A stretch of DNA of 64,000 bases from Bifidobacterium pullorum subsp. gallinarum (GCF_000741215.1 NZ_JGYX01000002.1:465846-529845), one strand, 5' to 3'. Shown: positions 12,683-22,213, numbered from the stretch's first letter. The notes: generated from the sequence alone by a model not told the origin. Numbers and translations are program-made.

Positions 12683-13660
12683 TCAGTACGCCGCCAGGAT
12701 ATCGACCACGAACACCAGCGTGGCGCCGCCCGGAATCGTATCCCCGGAGCCGGAATCGCCGTAGCCCAGGTCGGAAGGCACGATCAGCAGCACCTGCGAG
12801 CCCACCGTCTGTCCGGTCAGGCCCTGCTGCCAGCCGTCAATCACGCCATCAAGCGAGAAGTCGGAGGGCTCGCCGCGGTCCCAGGACGAGTCGAACTGCG
12901 TGCCGTCCAGCAGCCAGCCGGTGTAGTGCGCCCGCACCGTGTCGCTCTCCTGCACCTCCTTGCCCTCGCCCTTGATTAGCGTCTGCACCACCAGCTGGTC
13001 CACGTCGCCCTGGCCGTTCATATCGATCGACGGCTTGCCGTCCTTGGCAAGGGTGACCTTCGGCAGATCGGCCGGGATATCGGTGACGGCCTCGCCTTCG
13101 GCACGGGTCGGATCGGTGGATTGGGAGACGATGGTCCATATCCATGCGTACGGCTGACCGCTGTCGTCATTCGAACCGATCGCGAAGGTGGTGTTGATGG
13201 TCGCGTCGGCGATCAGCGAATAGATCGGGTACTGTGCCACCGTATCCTCGGTCAGCAGCGTCGAGCAATCGGGGGTGTTCTTCTCCCAGGAGCTGGCCAT
13301 CTCGGAGCCGTCGTTGAGATTGACGGCAAAGGCCTGCATGCACACGCGATTGCCTACCTTGACCTTGTCCCCATTCCCCTTTTGGAGTACCGCGTACGCG
13401 CCATCCTCCACGCTCATCGGGGCATGGAATTTGACCGTCGGCTTCTGCCCGGGCTCGCCCTCGGCCACCAGTCCGGCGATCTGCGGCAGGTCCTCCAACG
13501 CGTCGGCGGACGACTGCGAGGAATCGCTCGAATCGTTGGAATCCTTGGAACCCTCGGCCTGGTCGCCGCCGTTGCACGCCGCAAGCGTGGCACACATGAC
13601 CAGCGCGCACAGCGCCGCGAGCAGCTTGCCGAACAGGGAAATCGATGTCTTGATATGCAT
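12683..13660 (-). CDS. FKBP-type peptidyl-prolyl isomerase lipoprotein
   Basis: A surface lipoprotein predicted to help fold exported proteins. The 325 residues start with a lipoprotein signal whose lipobox is TLAAC at about residues 25-29. A Ser/Asp-rich linker follows. A middle region (about 55-205) has its own weak FKBP-like pattern (VKVGNRVCMQ). The C-terminal FKBP domain (about 225-325) has VRAHYTGWLLDGTQFDSSW, the loop residues IDGWQQGL and VPSDLGYGDSG. No Shine-Dalgarno sequence is seen, and TAGTGT lies 7 nt before the ATG. Confidence 0.9.
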   Translation of the reverse strand: MHIKTSISLFGKLLAALCALVMCATLAACNGGDQAEGSKDSNDSSDSSQSSADALEDLPQIAGLVAEGEPGQKPTVKFHAPMSVEDGAYAVLQKGNGDKVKVGNRVCMQAFAVNLNDGSEMASSWEKNTPDCSTLLTEDTVAQYPIYSLIADATINTTFAIGSNDDSGQPYAWIWTIVSQSTDPTRAEGEAVTDIPADLPKVTLAKDGKPSIDMNGQGDVDQLVVQTLIKGEGKEVQESDTVRAHYTGWLLDGTQFDSSWDRGEPSDFSLDGVIDGWQQGLTGQTVGSQVLLIVPSDLGYGDSGSGDTIPGGATLVFVVDILAAY

Positions 13661-13667
13661 GGCATCA

Positions 13668-13673
13668 ACACTA
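13668..13673 (-). promoter_or_regulatory. -10 hexamer of a probably leaderless FKBP-lipoprotein transcript
   Basis: On the minus strand TAGTGT lies 7 nt before the ATG at 13660, with no ribosome-binding site. Confidence 0.4.
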
Positions 13674-13726
13674 GCGCCTCACCCTGATTTCCAGTCCTTT
13701 CCAAGCAAAGGGTTATGGGCTAACGG

Positions 13727-13732
13727 TAGAAT
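13727..13732 (+). promoter_or_regulatory. -10 hexamer upstream of the 13743 gene
   Basis: TAGAAT lies 10 nt before the ATG at 13743. An in-frame ATG at 13731 overlaps the hexamer and is therefore unlikely to be used. Confidence 0.35.
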
Positions 13733-13742
13733 GGGCGTTGCT

Positions 13743-14816
13743 ATGACTGTTGAAGAACGTGAACAAGAAGAGCCGCAGGTCCCGGCCGGCCCGACCCGTC
13801 ATGCCAAGATCATGCGGGGCGTGGTCACGCCCGTTTTCGGGCTGATCGCCGTGGCCTGCGTTGTGCTCGGTGTGCTGAACGCCACGATCTGGCAGCCCAG
13901 CCGCGAGATCGTGGCCACGGCCACGGTCTCCGGCACGCGCTACGTGGTCACCGATCCCGGCGTGCTGGGGCTGGTCGATGACCGGGTGTCGATGACGGTG
14001 AAAAGCAAGAATGCCGAGGCCACGGTGTGTGTGGCCGAGGGATCGATGAAGGACATCACCGGCTGGATTTCCGGCAACCCCTACGTCCGCGTGACCGGAC
14101 TGAGCGAGTGGACCGCACTGTCGGTGACCGACGCCGAGGCCCAGGGGTCGGATCTGTCCGGCGAGGGCGATGTGGCGTTCGCCGATTCTGACATGTGGAC
14201 CACCGTGTCTTGCGATACGGGTGCCGTCACGTTGAAGACGACCGATGAGGATGCATCCCGTGTCGCTCTGGTGGATCTGGGGGAGGATGACGTCTCCGCC
14301 ACCGTGACCATGGATTGGGTGCGCCAGAGCGTGCCCGATTTCGCGATGCCGTTCTACTTCGCCGGCGGTATCTGCGTGGTGCTGGCGGTGCTGTGTGCAT
14401 CGGTGTTCGCCATGTCGCCGCACAAGCGCCGCAAAGCGGTTTCGGAAGCCGCCGAGGCGGAAGCCGAAGAGCCGACGGAGGGCATGGGGCCGGGCAACGC
14501 CGTGGCGGAGCCGGAAAGCCGTCGCGCTCGCCGCCGTAGGCACGGACGCGGCAGAACGGCCGAACAGGTCGAACAGTCTGAGGTCGAAGGGCCGAACATC
14601 GTCGACCCCGCGGCCCGAAACCTGGTGTCGGATCAGATGCGGTCCTCGGAGCAGTCCGGAGACGAGGGGGCTGGCGAACAGACCTCGGTGATCTCCCCCG
14701 ATGAGTTGGCGGCGTACTTCGCGCGCCTTGCCCAGGAGAGCGCCCCCGAGACCGGATCGTCCGAGGCCGAATCGTCCGAGGCCGGCGAAAACGACGATGC
14801 CAAGGAAGGGGAGTGA
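13743..14816 (+). CDS. Conserved membrane protein of unknown function
   Basis: Function not recognised. The 357-residue product has a short cytoplasmic start, a membrane helix near residues 25-50, an extracytoplasmic domain of about 155 residues, a second helix near 200-225, then a long charged tail rich in Glu, Ala, Arg and Ser. This is the layout of a bitopic envelope protein with a cytoplasmic acidic tail. The following lipoprotein gene begins one base after this stop, so the two form an operon and may act together at the cell surface. Confidence 0.75.
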   Translation: MTVEEREQEEPQVPAGPTRHAKIMRGVVTPVFGLIAVACVVLGVLNATIWQPSREIVATATVSGTRYVVTDPGVLGLVDDRVSMTVKSKNAEATVCVAEGSMKDITGWISGNPYVRVTGLSEWTALSVTDAEAQGSDLSGEGDVAFADSDMWTTVSCDTGAVTLKTTDEDASRVALVDLGEDDVSATVTMDWVRQSVPDFAMPFYFAGGICVVLAVLCASVFAMSPHKRRKAVSEAAEAEAEEPTEGMGPGNAVAEPESRRARRRRHGRGRTAEQVEQSEVEGPNIVDPAARNLVSDQMRSSEQSGDEGAGEQTSVISPDELAAYFARLAQESAPETGSSEAESSEAGENDDAKEGE

Positions 14817-14817
14817 T

Positions 14818-15822
14818 ATGCGTTCACGAATCACGAAGCTGCTGGCCGCGGTTGCGGCGTTGGGGCTGACGCTGGGATTGGGCGCGTGCGAGGGCCGGAT
14901 CCCCGAACCGCAGGCGGCGCCGGCCGATGTGGACCAGATTCCCGATCTGACCGAGGAGCAGGAGAGCAAGATCCGCGCCTCGATCCTGGAGACGCTGGAT
15001 CAGGCTACGCAGAATATGAGCGGCGACGGATTGTCGGCGCGCGTGACCGGGCCGATGCTGGACGTGCGCAACAGTGCGATCACGGTGGGCAAGGCCACCG
15101 GCGGTCTGGACAAGACCAACACGATCCCCTCCGACATGATGCAGACGGTGATCCCCGTCGATTCCGGATGGCCGCGCACGGTGTACACGATCACCACCAC
15201 CACCGAGGATCAGCAGTCGCAACGTCTGCTGGTGTTCACGCAGGATTCGCCGCGTCAGAACTACAAGCTGTGGGGCGTGGCCCGTCTGTTCGCCGGCGCC
15301 CAGCTGCCGCGGTTCACCGTGCCCGAGATCGGCACCCAGATGGGTCTGCCGAATGACACGGGTCTGGTGGCCACGCCGCAGGAGGCCGTGGAACGATACG
15401 CCGACGTGCTGCAGAATGGGGCGAACAGCGAGTTCGCCGACCAGTTCGCGGACGATTCGCTGCGCCAGACCATCGCCTCGGTGGCGCAGACCGTGCAGGA
15501 GGGCATGGAGCGCAACAACGGCACGCAGACGCAGACGTTCACCGTGGTCCCGGACGCCATCAAGATCATGCGCTCGAGCGACGGCGGCGATCTGGTGGTG
15601 GCGCAGATCAACTCCGAATGGACCCGCGCCGCAGGCGACGGTCGCGAATCGCTGCCCGCCTCGGACGAGGAGCAGGCCCTGTTCGGCGACGGCACCGCCA
15701 CGAGCACGATGAAGGTCACATACGTCAACATCGTGGCGCTGTACGTGCCGCCGGAGGATTCCGGGGAACCGATCACGGCGGTCGGCGCGGAACGCAAGCC
15801 GATCAAGGTCGAGGCGATCTGA
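14818..15822 (+). CDS. Putative lipoprotein of unknown function
   Basis: A 334-residue exported protein with a lipoprotein signal (MRSRITKLL, a hydrophobic core, lipobox LGAC at about residues 20-23). No enzyme motif was recognised in the extracellular part. Tracts typical of soluble surface domains include YTITTTTEDQQ and PRFTVPEIGTQMG. The start ATG at 14818 follows GGAAGGGGAGTGAT and nearly touches the upstream gene, implying co-transcription and a shared role. Confidence 0.75.
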   Translation: MRSRITKLLAAVAALGLTLGLGACEGRIPEPQAAPADVDQIPDLTEEQESKIRASILETLDQATQNMSGDGLSARVTGPMLDVRNSAITVGKATGGLDKTNTIPSDMMQTVIPVDSGWPRTVYTITTTTEDQQSQRLLVFTQDSPRQNYKLWGVARLFAGAQLPRFTVPEIGTQMGLPNDTGLVATPQEAVERYADVLQNGANSEFADQFADDSLRQTIASVAQTVQEGMERNNGTQTQTFTVVPDAIKIMRSSDGGDLVVAQINSEWTRAAGDGRESLPASDEEQALFGDGTATSTMKVTYVNIVALYVPPEDSGEPITAVGAERKPIKVEAI

Positions 15823-15840
15823 TTCCGACTGATTGTTGCC

Positions 15841-15872
15841 GATCGAACCCCGCCGGCGTGCGGGGGTCGATC
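15841..15872 (+). terminator. Hairpin terminator after the lipoprotein gene
   Basis: Twelve-base arms GATCGAACCCCG and CGGGGGTCGATC (one mismatch) enclose an 8-nt loop 18 bp past the stop. No strong T run follows. Confidence 0.55.
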
Positions 15873-16026
15873 ATATCTCGACCGCCTTCGGGCGTCGCCT
15901 GCCGCCGCGGGAATCGTCCGTCCCATATGGCGACACGGCCGCTATGCCGTTGGGGAACCGCACGATTCTTGGCGGCGCGATGGAGTAAGTTGTGAATCAG
16001 TACGGTTCTTCGAGTTTGGAGGCATG

Positions 16027-16983
16027 ATGGCAGGTCAGCAGCGGCAGTTCAATCCGGGTGTGTCCCTGGCGGGCGCGGTGGATCTGGAGGCGTTGAAGCA
16101 CCAGGTCACGGCCGAACCGGGGCAGGCGGGAGGCGCGCCCGCGGCCGGCGGGTACGTCATCGACACCACGGAGAACACGTTCCAGGCCATGGTGCAGACC
16201 TCGGCCACGTTCCCGATCCTGCTGCTGTTGTGGCTGCCGACCGACGATCGCCTCTTCCCGATGGCCAAGGCCCTGGGCGACGCGGTGAACGCGATGAACG
16301 GCCAGCTGCAGCTTTCCCGCATCGACGTGGCCTCGTTCCCCGCGGTGGCTCAGGCGTTCGGCATCCAGGGGGCGCCGGCCCTGTTCGCGCTGATCAACGG
16401 GCGGCCGATGCCCTTGCTGCAGGGGGTGCCGTCGGATCAGGAGATGCAGCAGATCGTGGATGAGGTGCTGCCGAAGATCGTGCAGGTGGCGCAGCAGGCG
16501 GGCGTGACCGGCACGGCGCCGTATTCGGGCGATCCGGACGCCGAGCAGACCCCGTTGCCGGAGCAGACGGTGCCGCCGGAGCACGAACAGGCCCATCGCC
16601 TGGCGATGGAGGGCGATTATGCCGGTGCCGCGGCCGCGTACGACAAGGTGCTGGAAGCCGACCCGAACGATGCCTTGGCCGCGCGCGAACGCGCGAAGGC
16701 GTTGCTGCTGGCTCGTTCCGCGGACGCCGATGTGCGTGAGGTGCGTGCCGCCGCCGCGGATCATCCGGAGGATGTGGACGCGCAGATGGCCGTGGCCGAT
16801 ATCGATATGATCGGCGGGCAGATTCAGGATGCGTTCGATCGACTGCTGGATTATCTGGCGGCCGGGCACCGGGACCAGATGGAGACGGTGCGCGTGCGTC
16901 TGCTGGAATACTTCGCCATCCCCGATCCGTCAGACGAACGCCTCAAGCGTGCCCGTCGCCGTCTGGCCACGCTGCTGTACTGA
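16027..16983 (+). CDS. YbbN/CnoX-like thioredoxin-fold protein with TPR-like C terminus
   Basis: A predicted cytoplasmic co-chaperone of 318 residues. A thioredoxin-like domain covers about residues 45-155, but the place of the CxxC motif reads WLPTDDRLF, so it cannot act as a disulfide reductase. The cis-Pro region is kept (GIQGAPALFALING). The remainder is helical and TPR-like (DYAGAAAAYDKVLEADPNDALAA). This is the known domain order of YbbN/CnoX, which protects proteins together with GroEL and DnaK. GGAGG at 16018-16022 favours the ATG at 16027 over that at 16024. Confidence 0.8.
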   Translation: MAGQQRQFNPGVSLAGAVDLEALKHQVTAEPGQAGGAPAAGGYVIDTTENTFQAMVQTSATFPILLLLWLPTDDRLFPMAKALGDAVNAMNGQLQLSRIDVASFPAVAQAFGIQGAPALFALINGRPMPLLQGVPSDQEMQQIVDEVLPKIVQVAQQAGVTGTAPYSGDPDAEQTPLPEQTVPPEHEQAHRLAMEGDYAGAAAAYDKVLEADPNDALAARERAKALLLARSADADVREVRAAAADHPEDVDAQMAVADIDMIGGQIQDAFDRLLDYLAAGHRDQMETVRVRLLEYFAIPDPSDERLKRARRRLATLLY

Positions 16984-17006
16984 CCCATCGGCGGGCGGAA
17001 CGGGCG

Positions 17007-17633
17007 TCAGCGCACCGTATGACGCATACGGTTGCGGCCGAAGATCTGCTGGAATTGCGGCCCCTGCTCGGCCAGCTCCCGCTCGAACTCGTCCTCCCAG
17101 GCCGAGTACGGTTTGGACGCCAGTCCGTCGTTGGAGAATCGCGCCTGATCGGTGACCTCGGTGATGCAGAACGAGGGGATGATCAGGTTGGTGACCGGTC
17201 CGCTGCGTTCCGCTTCGGCGATGACCAGCGGGGCGTTCGGACCGCCGAACACGTCGATGTTCCACCCGTCCTCATCGATCCACACGGAGTAGCGGTTCTT
17301 GATGATGATATCGCCGCCGCGCTTGACGAGTTCGACGGCGATGCGCGTATCGATCTCCCGTTCCGCCTCGTACCTCGTGCCGCCCACGGCCGGGCCCTTG
17401 ATGGTGACGAAGGCTTGGGAGAACAGGTCACGGCAACGGTCGAGCACGTCGAGCGGGTCGGTGCTTCGGTCCATGGGGATGCGTGTTCTGCGGGTTTTCA
17501 GGCGAACGCGCAGCGCGTAGTTGTCGGAGTGCACGTAATAGCTCTGTACAATCAGCGTCGGCGCGTCGCCATCGTCGAGTTGGGGCGGCATTTCGCGGCA
17601 GAAGAAGCGACGCTCATACTCGAAATCATCCAT
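17007..17633 (-). CDS. CYTH-domain (triphosphate tunnel) protein
   Basis: A predicted cytoplasmic triphosphate-binding enzyme of 208 residues. The N terminus carries the CYTH signature in the form FEYERRF. Further tunnel residues are seen in LRVRLKTRR, TIKGP, YEAEREID, KNRY and IAEAER. Family members hydrolyse tripolyphosphate or thiamine triphosphate or make cyclic AMP; the sequence alone does not decide which. It is convergent with the YbbN-like gene, with 23 bp between them. Confidence 0.8.
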   Translation of the reverse strand: MDDFEYERRFFCREMPPQLDDGDAPTLIVQSYYVHSDNYALRVRLKTRRTRIPMDRSTDPLDVLDRCRDLFSQAFVTIKGPAVGGTRYEAEREIDTRIAVELVKRGGDIIIKNRYSVWIDEDGWNIDVFGGPNAPLVIAEAERSGPVTNLIIPSFCITEVTDQARFSNDGLASKPYSAWEDEFERELAEQGPQFQQIFGRNRMRHTVR

Positions 17634-17639
17634 GAACCC

Positions 17640-17645
17640 AGTCTA
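17640..17645 (-). promoter_or_regulatory. -10 hexamer of a probably leaderless CYTH-gene transcript
   Basis: TAGACT on the minus strand lies 6 nt before the ATG at 17633, with no Shine-Dalgarno sequence. Confidence 0.4.
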
Positions 17646-17769
17646 GTGCGAAACGCCGCGGAATTCCGGCAATCTTACGATATGTCCGGATATCGGACGG
17701 GGTTTGGGGAGACTCGCCGATGTTAGAAGACGCGCGGAAGTCATGTCGGCGTGTAAAGTAGAGGGGCAC

Positions 17770-17845
17770 GGGTCCGTAGCTCAGTGGATAGAGCGTCTGT
17801 CTCCGGAACAGAAGGTCGTGAGTTCGAACCTCATCGGGCCCACCA
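17770..17845 (+). tRNA. tRNA-Arg (CCG)
   Basis: A 76-nt cloverleaf with all seven acceptor pairs (one G:T), a GTTCGAACC T arm and encoded CCA. The anticodon loop CTCCGGA places CCG at 17803-17805, reading the Arg codon CGG. Confidence 0.95.
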
Positions 17846-17850
17846 TGCAA

Positions 17851-17894
17851 CCCCGGTGCGCGTTGAAGGCATGTCTCCGCGCATCGGGGTTTTT
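17851..17894 (+). terminator. Terminator of tRNA-Arg
   Basis: Arms CCCCGGTGCGCG and CGCGCATCGGGG, with one internal mismatch, are followed by TTTTT. The hairpin starts five bases after the tRNA. Confidence 0.8.
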
Positions 17895-18062
17895 GGTTTG
17901 CGCACGGTTGTCTGTTGTCTGTCCACGGCGTTGACGGCAGCGCGTCCGGAGCGTGAGGCGCGGCCCCCGCATCCCGGTGCCGGGGTGGTATCGTGGCTGC
18001 ATCCACCGACCGGCGGCTGTGCCGGTCGGACCAACCGACCGACATACCGTAAGGAGGGTCAT

Positions 18063-18449
18063 ATGACCGCCATCGAAGAGATCGCCACCGCATCCGCCCC
18101 CGCCGCGCTGGGCGCCTACAGCCAAGCCGTCAAGGCCAACGGTTTCGTATTCGTCTCGGGCCAGCTGGGCATCGACCCGGCCACCGGCGAACTGGCCGGC
18201 GAAACCGCCGGCGAGCAGGCGGCCCAGTCCCTGAAGAACATCGCCAGCATTCTGGCCGCCGCGGGCACCGACATGACCCGCGTGGTGCGCGCCACCATCT
18301 ATCTGAAGAACGTGGACGACTTCGCCGAGGTCAACGCCCGCTACGCCGAGGTGTTCACCGGATCGGTCAAGCCGGCCCGCTGCGCGTTCGGCGGCAACGA
18401 GATCCCCAAGGGCGCACTCGTCGAGATCGACGCGATCGCGGCCCTGTGA
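18063..18449 (+). CDS. ridA: RidA family reactive imine/enamine deaminase
   Basis: Cytoplasmic trimeric enzyme that hydrolyses the reactive 2-aminoacrylate made by PLP enzymes such as serine/threonine dehydratase. The 128-residue length and family motifs fit: SAPAALGAYSQAV at the start, FVSGQLGIDPATGEL, and PARCAFGGNEIPKGALVEID with the substrate-binding Arg and Glu. TAAGGAGGGTCAT gives a strong ribosome-binding site for the ATG at 18063. Confidence 0.93.
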   Translation: MTAIEEIATASAPAALGAYSQAVKANGFVFVSGQLGIDPATGELAGETAGEQAAQSLKNIASILAAAGTDMTRVVRATIYLKNVDDFAEVNARYAEVFTGSVKPARCAFGGNEIPKGALVEIDAIAAL

Positions 18450-18554
18450 CGTCCGATCGCTCCGACAGGACCGTCCGATTCGACCAGATCCGACCCGATA
18501 CGCCCGTGGACGCCGCCGTGCGCCTGCGGGCGTTTGCGCTGTCAGGCCGCCCGG

Positions 18555-18560
18555 TATCCT
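18555..18560 (+). promoter_or_regulatory. -10 hexamer of a probably leaderless argS transcript
   Basis: TATCCT lies 8 nt before the argS ATG. It sits inside the perfect palindrome GGTATCCTTGGATACC (18553-18568), which ends immediately before the start codon and could also bind a regulator. Confidence 0.4.
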
Positions 18561-18568
18561 TGGATACC

Positions 18569-20365
18569 ATGAGTCCAGAAGCGCTGAGTGAACTGATTTC
18601 CGCCATCGCCCATGACCTTGTCGCGCAAGGCAAGGCGGGCGATCTGACCGATGACCTGATTCCGCCCGTGGACAAGCTGACCGTCATGCGCCCGAAGGAT
18701 CGCGCACACGGCGACTGGGCGTCCAACATCGCCATGCAGCTGGCCAAGAAGGCTAGCATGAAGCCGCGTGACCTGGCCGAGCCGTTCGCGGCCGCGCTCG
18801 CCGAGGCCGAAGGCGTCAAATCCGTTGAGGTGGCGGGCCCCGGCTTCATCAACATCACCCTCGACTCCGCCTCCGCCGCGGCCGTGGTGGACAAGGTCCT
18901 GGCCGAGGGCGCCGCGTTCGGCCGGAACGGCCACCTGGGCGGCGAGACGCTGAACCTGGAGTTCGTCTCCGCCAACCCCACCGGACCGATCCACATCGGC
19001 GGCACCCGCTGGGCCGCCGTCGGCGATTCGATGGCCCGCGTGCTGGAGGCCAACGGCGCCACGGTGGTGCGCGAATACTACTTCAACGACCACGGCGAGC
19101 AGATCAACCGCTTCGCCAAGTCGCTGGTGGCCGCCGCTCATGGCGAGGAGTGCCCGGCCGACGGGTACAAGGGCGCGTACATCGACGAGATCGCCCGTCG
19201 CGTGATCGACGAGGCCCAGGCCGACGGCGTGGACGTGCTGAGCCTGCCGCGTGTGGACGGCGGCGTGGACGCCGACGGCAACCCGCTCGGCGAGGGCGAC
19301 TCGCAGCAGCGCGAGGAGTTCCGCAAGCGCGCCGTGCCGATGATGTTCGCCGAGATCCGCGAATCGATGAAGAACTTCCGCGTGAGCTTCGACGTCTGGT
19401 TCCATGAGAACAGCCTGTACGAGGACGGCGAGGTCGAGCGCGCAATCGCCGATCTGCGTGAACGCGGCGACATCTACGAGAAGGACGGCGCCACCTGGTT
19501 CGCCTCCACCAACCACGGCGACGACAAGGACCGCGTCATCGTCAAGTCCGACGGCAACTACGCCTACTTCGCCGCCGACATCGCCTACTACCGCAACAAG
19601 CGCCACCGCGAGTCCAACCCCGCCGACGTGGCCATCTACATGCTCGGCGCCGACCACCACGGCTACATCGGCCGCATGATGGCCATGTGCGCCGCGTTCG
19701 GCGACGAGCCGGGCCGGAACATGCAGATCCTCATCGGCCAGCTGGTCAACGTGATGAAGGATGGCAAGCCCGTGCGCATGTCCAAGCGCGCCGGCAACGT
19801 GGTCACGATCGACGACCTGGTGGAGGCCGTGGGCGTGGACGCGGCCCGCTACTCGCTGGCCCGCACCGACTACAACACCCCGGTGGACATCGACCTGGAC
19901 CTGCTGGCCTCGCACACCAACGAGAACCCGGTGTACTACGTGCAGTATGCGCACGCCCGTGCCTGCAACGTGGACCGCAACGCGGCCGACGCCGGCATCA
20001 CCCACGAGGGCGCGGACCTGGCGCTGCTGGACACCGAGGCCGACGGCGAGGTGCTCGCCGCGCTCGCCCAGTGGCCGGCGCTGCTCTCGCTGGCGGGCGA
20101 CCTGCGCGCTCCGCACCGCGTGGCCCACTATCTGGAGGACCTGGCCGCCACGTACCACAAGTGGTACAACGTGGAGCGCGTGGTCCCGATGGCCCTGACC
20201 GACCCGGAGGAGCGTCAGGACGACGCGGCCCGCGAGGCGCTGCGCATCGCCAAGAACCCGGAGCCGGCCCGCGCCGCCGCGCGTCTGAAGCTCAACGACG
20301 CCGTGCGCATCGTCATCGCCGCCGGCCTGGACCTGCTGGGCGTCGAGGCACCGGAGCGGATGTAA
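18569..20365 (+). CDS. argS: Arginyl-tRNA synthetase
   Basis: Class I aminoacyl-tRNA synthetase that charges tRNA-Arg. The frame is open from 18446, but family length and N terminus (MSPEALSELISAI) point to the ATG at 18569, giving 598 residues. The HIGH motif is present as HIGG (PTGPIHIGGTRW), and the KMSKS equivalent is VRMSKRAGN. The C-terminal DALR anticodon-binding domain follows from about residue 465. It lies about 720 bp from a tRNA-Arg gene and directly upstream of lysA; argS-lysA adjacency is common in Actinobacteria. Confidence 0.95.
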   Translation: MSPEALSELISAIAHDLVAQGKAGDLTDDLIPPVDKLTVMRPKDRAHGDWASNIAMQLAKKASMKPRDLAEPFAAALAEAEGVKSVEVAGPGFINITLDSASAAAVVDKVLAEGAAFGRNGHLGGETLNLEFVSANPTGPIHIGGTRWAAVGDSMARVLEANGATVVREYYFNDHGEQINRFAKSLVAAAHGEECPADGYKGAYIDEIARRVIDEAQADGVDVLSLPRVDGGVDADGNPLGEGDSQQREEFRKRAVPMMFAEIRESMKNFRVSFDVWFHENSLYEDGEVERAIADLRERGDIYEKDGATWFASTNHGDDKDRVIVKSDGNYAYFAADIAYYRNKRHRESNPADVAIYMLGADHHGYIGRMMAMCAAFGDEPGRNMQILIGQLVNVMKDGKPVRMSKRAGNVVTIDDLVEAVGVDAARYSLARTDYNTPVDIDLDLLASHTNENPVYYVQYAHARACNVDRNAADAGITHEGADLALLDTEADGEVLAALAQWPALLSLAGDLRAPHRVAHYLEDLAATYHKWYNVERVVPMALTDPEERQDDAAREALRIAKNPEPARAAARLKLNDAVRIVIAAGLDLLGVEAPERM

Positions 20366-20490
20366 CAATCGCGATGCGCCGTCCGACGGACACCGATCCG
20401 CGGGCGGCGCAATCGCATATACGGCACGTATGCCGGTACCACCAGCCGATGCCGGCATACGGCCGCAACGCAACATGAGTTGGAGAAGAT

Positions 20491-22053
20491 ATGGCAATCA
20501 CCCCGATCTGGCCCGAGGCCACGGCGCTCGACGCCAACGGCGAACTGACCTTCCATGGGCGCACCGCATCGAGCCTGCTCGATGAGTTCGGCTCTCCGCT
20601 GTACCTCATCGACACCGACGAAGTGGCCGCCCGAGCCCGCCGGTTCGTGCGCGCCGCGGCCGACGCGTTCCACAACACCACCACGCACGTCAGCTTCGCC
20701 GGCAAGGCGTTCCTGTCCAAGGAGGTGGTCCGGATCGTCACCGAGGCGGGCATGCTGGTGGACACCTGCTCGATGGGCGAGATGCGCATCGCGCTCGCCG
20801 CCGGCGCCCCCGGACGCCGCCTGGTGCTGCACGGCAACAACAAGTCGGACGAGGAGATCGCGCTCGCCATCGAACAGGGCTTCGCCAAGATCGTGGTCGA
20901 CTCCCCGGACGAGCCGGCCCGCATCGCCGCCATCGCCCGCCGGCTCGGCAAACGCGCCCGCGTCATGCTGCGCGTGACCGCCGGCATCCACGCGGGCGGC
21001 CACGAGTTCATCTCCACCGCGCACGAGGACCAGAAGTTCGGCGTGCCGCTGCTGCCGGCCGGCGCCGACGCGTCGGTACTGGCCATCCTCGACGCCCTCG
21101 ACGGCATCACGCCGGCCGGCGCGAACGTCCGCGTCAAACCGGTCGAATCCAACGACCGCGCCCTGCGCTACGACGTGCGTTACCCGTACGACCTGCGCGC
21201 CGAAGACATCAATCCCGCCGACCGGGCGCTCGCCGCGGCGATGGAGACCGTGGCCGACGGCCCGGCTCTGGCCGTGCTCAAGGACATCCTCGCGCATGGC
21301 GACGATCTGGAACTGGTCGGCATCCACTCGCATATCGGCTCGCAGATCCACGACGCGGACGCGTTCGTGCAGGCGGCCAAGCGCATGATGCTGCTGCGCA
21401 AGACCTTCTACGCCACCGACGCCTACACGCTGCCCGAGGTCGATCTGGGCGGCGGCTACTCGGTGGCGTACACCGACGGCGAGGATTCGATGGATATCGA
21501 CGTGGAGCTGCATCGCCTGGCCGACGCGGTGACCGCCGTCAATCGCGCGCTCGGCATGCCCGCGCCGGTGATCTCCTTCGAACCCGGCCGCTGGATCGTG
21601 GCCCCGGCCGGTGCGACGCTGTACCGCGTCGGCACGATCAAGCCCGTGCATCTGCCGGAAGGCACGACCGATGCGGCGGGCGAGCCGATCGACGAACGCG
21701 TGTACGTGTCCGTGGACGGCGGCATGAGCGACAACATCCGCCCGGCGCTGTACGGCGCGGACTATACGGCGCGGTTGGCGAACCGTGAGGGGTCGGTGGA
21801 TACGATGCTCGCCCGCGTCGTCGGCATGCACTGCGAATCCGGCGACATCATCGTGCACGAATGCCGACTGCCCAGGGACTTGAAGCGCGGCGACGTCCTG
21901 GCCGTGCCGGTCACCGGCGCGTACGGACGCACGATGGCCAGCAACTACAACCAGGCGCTGATTCCGGCGGTCGCGGCCGTGTCCGCTTCCGGCGCGCATG
22001 TGATGCTGCGCCGGCAGACCGTGGACGATCTGCTCGCGCTGGATGTGAGCTGA
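20491..22053 (+). CDS. lysA: Diaminopimelate decarboxylase
   Basis: PLP enzyme that makes lysine from meso-diaminopimelate in the last step of the pathway. At 520 residues it is longer than the usual 420-450. An insertion at about residues 190-265 (including the stretch after DASVLAILDALDG) accounts for most of the difference. The PLP lysine is K72 in FAGKAFLSKE. Other active-site motifs are HIGSQIH, VDLGGGYSVAY, EPGRWIV and CESGDII. The start follows GTTGGAGAAGAT. It begins the lysA-hom-thrB block of aspartate-family genes. Confidence 0.93.
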   Translation: MAITPIWPEATALDANGELTFHGRTASSLLDEFGSPLYLIDTDEVAARARRFVRAAADAFHNTTTHVSFAGKAFLSKEVVRIVTEAGMLVDTCSMGEMRIALAAGAPGRRLVLHGNNKSDEEIALAIEQGFAKIVVDSPDEPARIAAIARRLGKRARVMLRVTAGIHAGGHEFISTAHEDQKFGVPLLPAGADASVLAILDALDGITPAGANVRVKPVESNDRALRYDVRYPYDLRAEDINPADRALAAAMETVADGPALAVLKDILAHGDDLELVGIHSHIGSQIHDADAFVQAAKRMMLLRKTFYATDAYTLPEVDLGGGYSVAYTDGEDSMDIDVELHRLADAVTAVNRALGMPAPVISFEPGRWIVAPAGATLYRVGTIKPVHLPEGTTDAAGEPIDERVYVSVDGGMSDNIRPALYGADYTARLANREGSVDTMLARVVGMHCESGDIIVHECRLPRDLKRGDVLAVPVTGAYGRTMASNYNQALIPAVAAVSASGAHVMLRRQTVDDLLALDVS

Positions 22054-22094
22054 ACCGCCGGCTGTGTCTCCCTTGCCATCGGTTCATTCCGCAT

Positions 22095-22133
22095 TTCCGC
22101 CGCCCGGTGCGCATCCGTGCCCGGGCGGCGGAA
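22095..22133 (+). terminator. Hairpin between lysA and hom
   Basis: Perfect 13-bp arms (TTCCGCCGCCCGG and its complement) with a 13-nt loop. No T run follows, so termination may be partial. Confidence 0.5.
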
Positions 22134-22213
22134 GTATGAGACGCGTGCCCGGTAAATCGGCGGCGTTCCGTAGGATGGCAGTACACACCCGTCATCGCTA
22201 GGGAAGGACACTC

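Noticed and set aside
18446..18568. Upstream extension of argS overlapping ridA
   Set aside because: No family similarity; the ATG at 18569 with a -10 hexamer 8 nt upstream fits family length.
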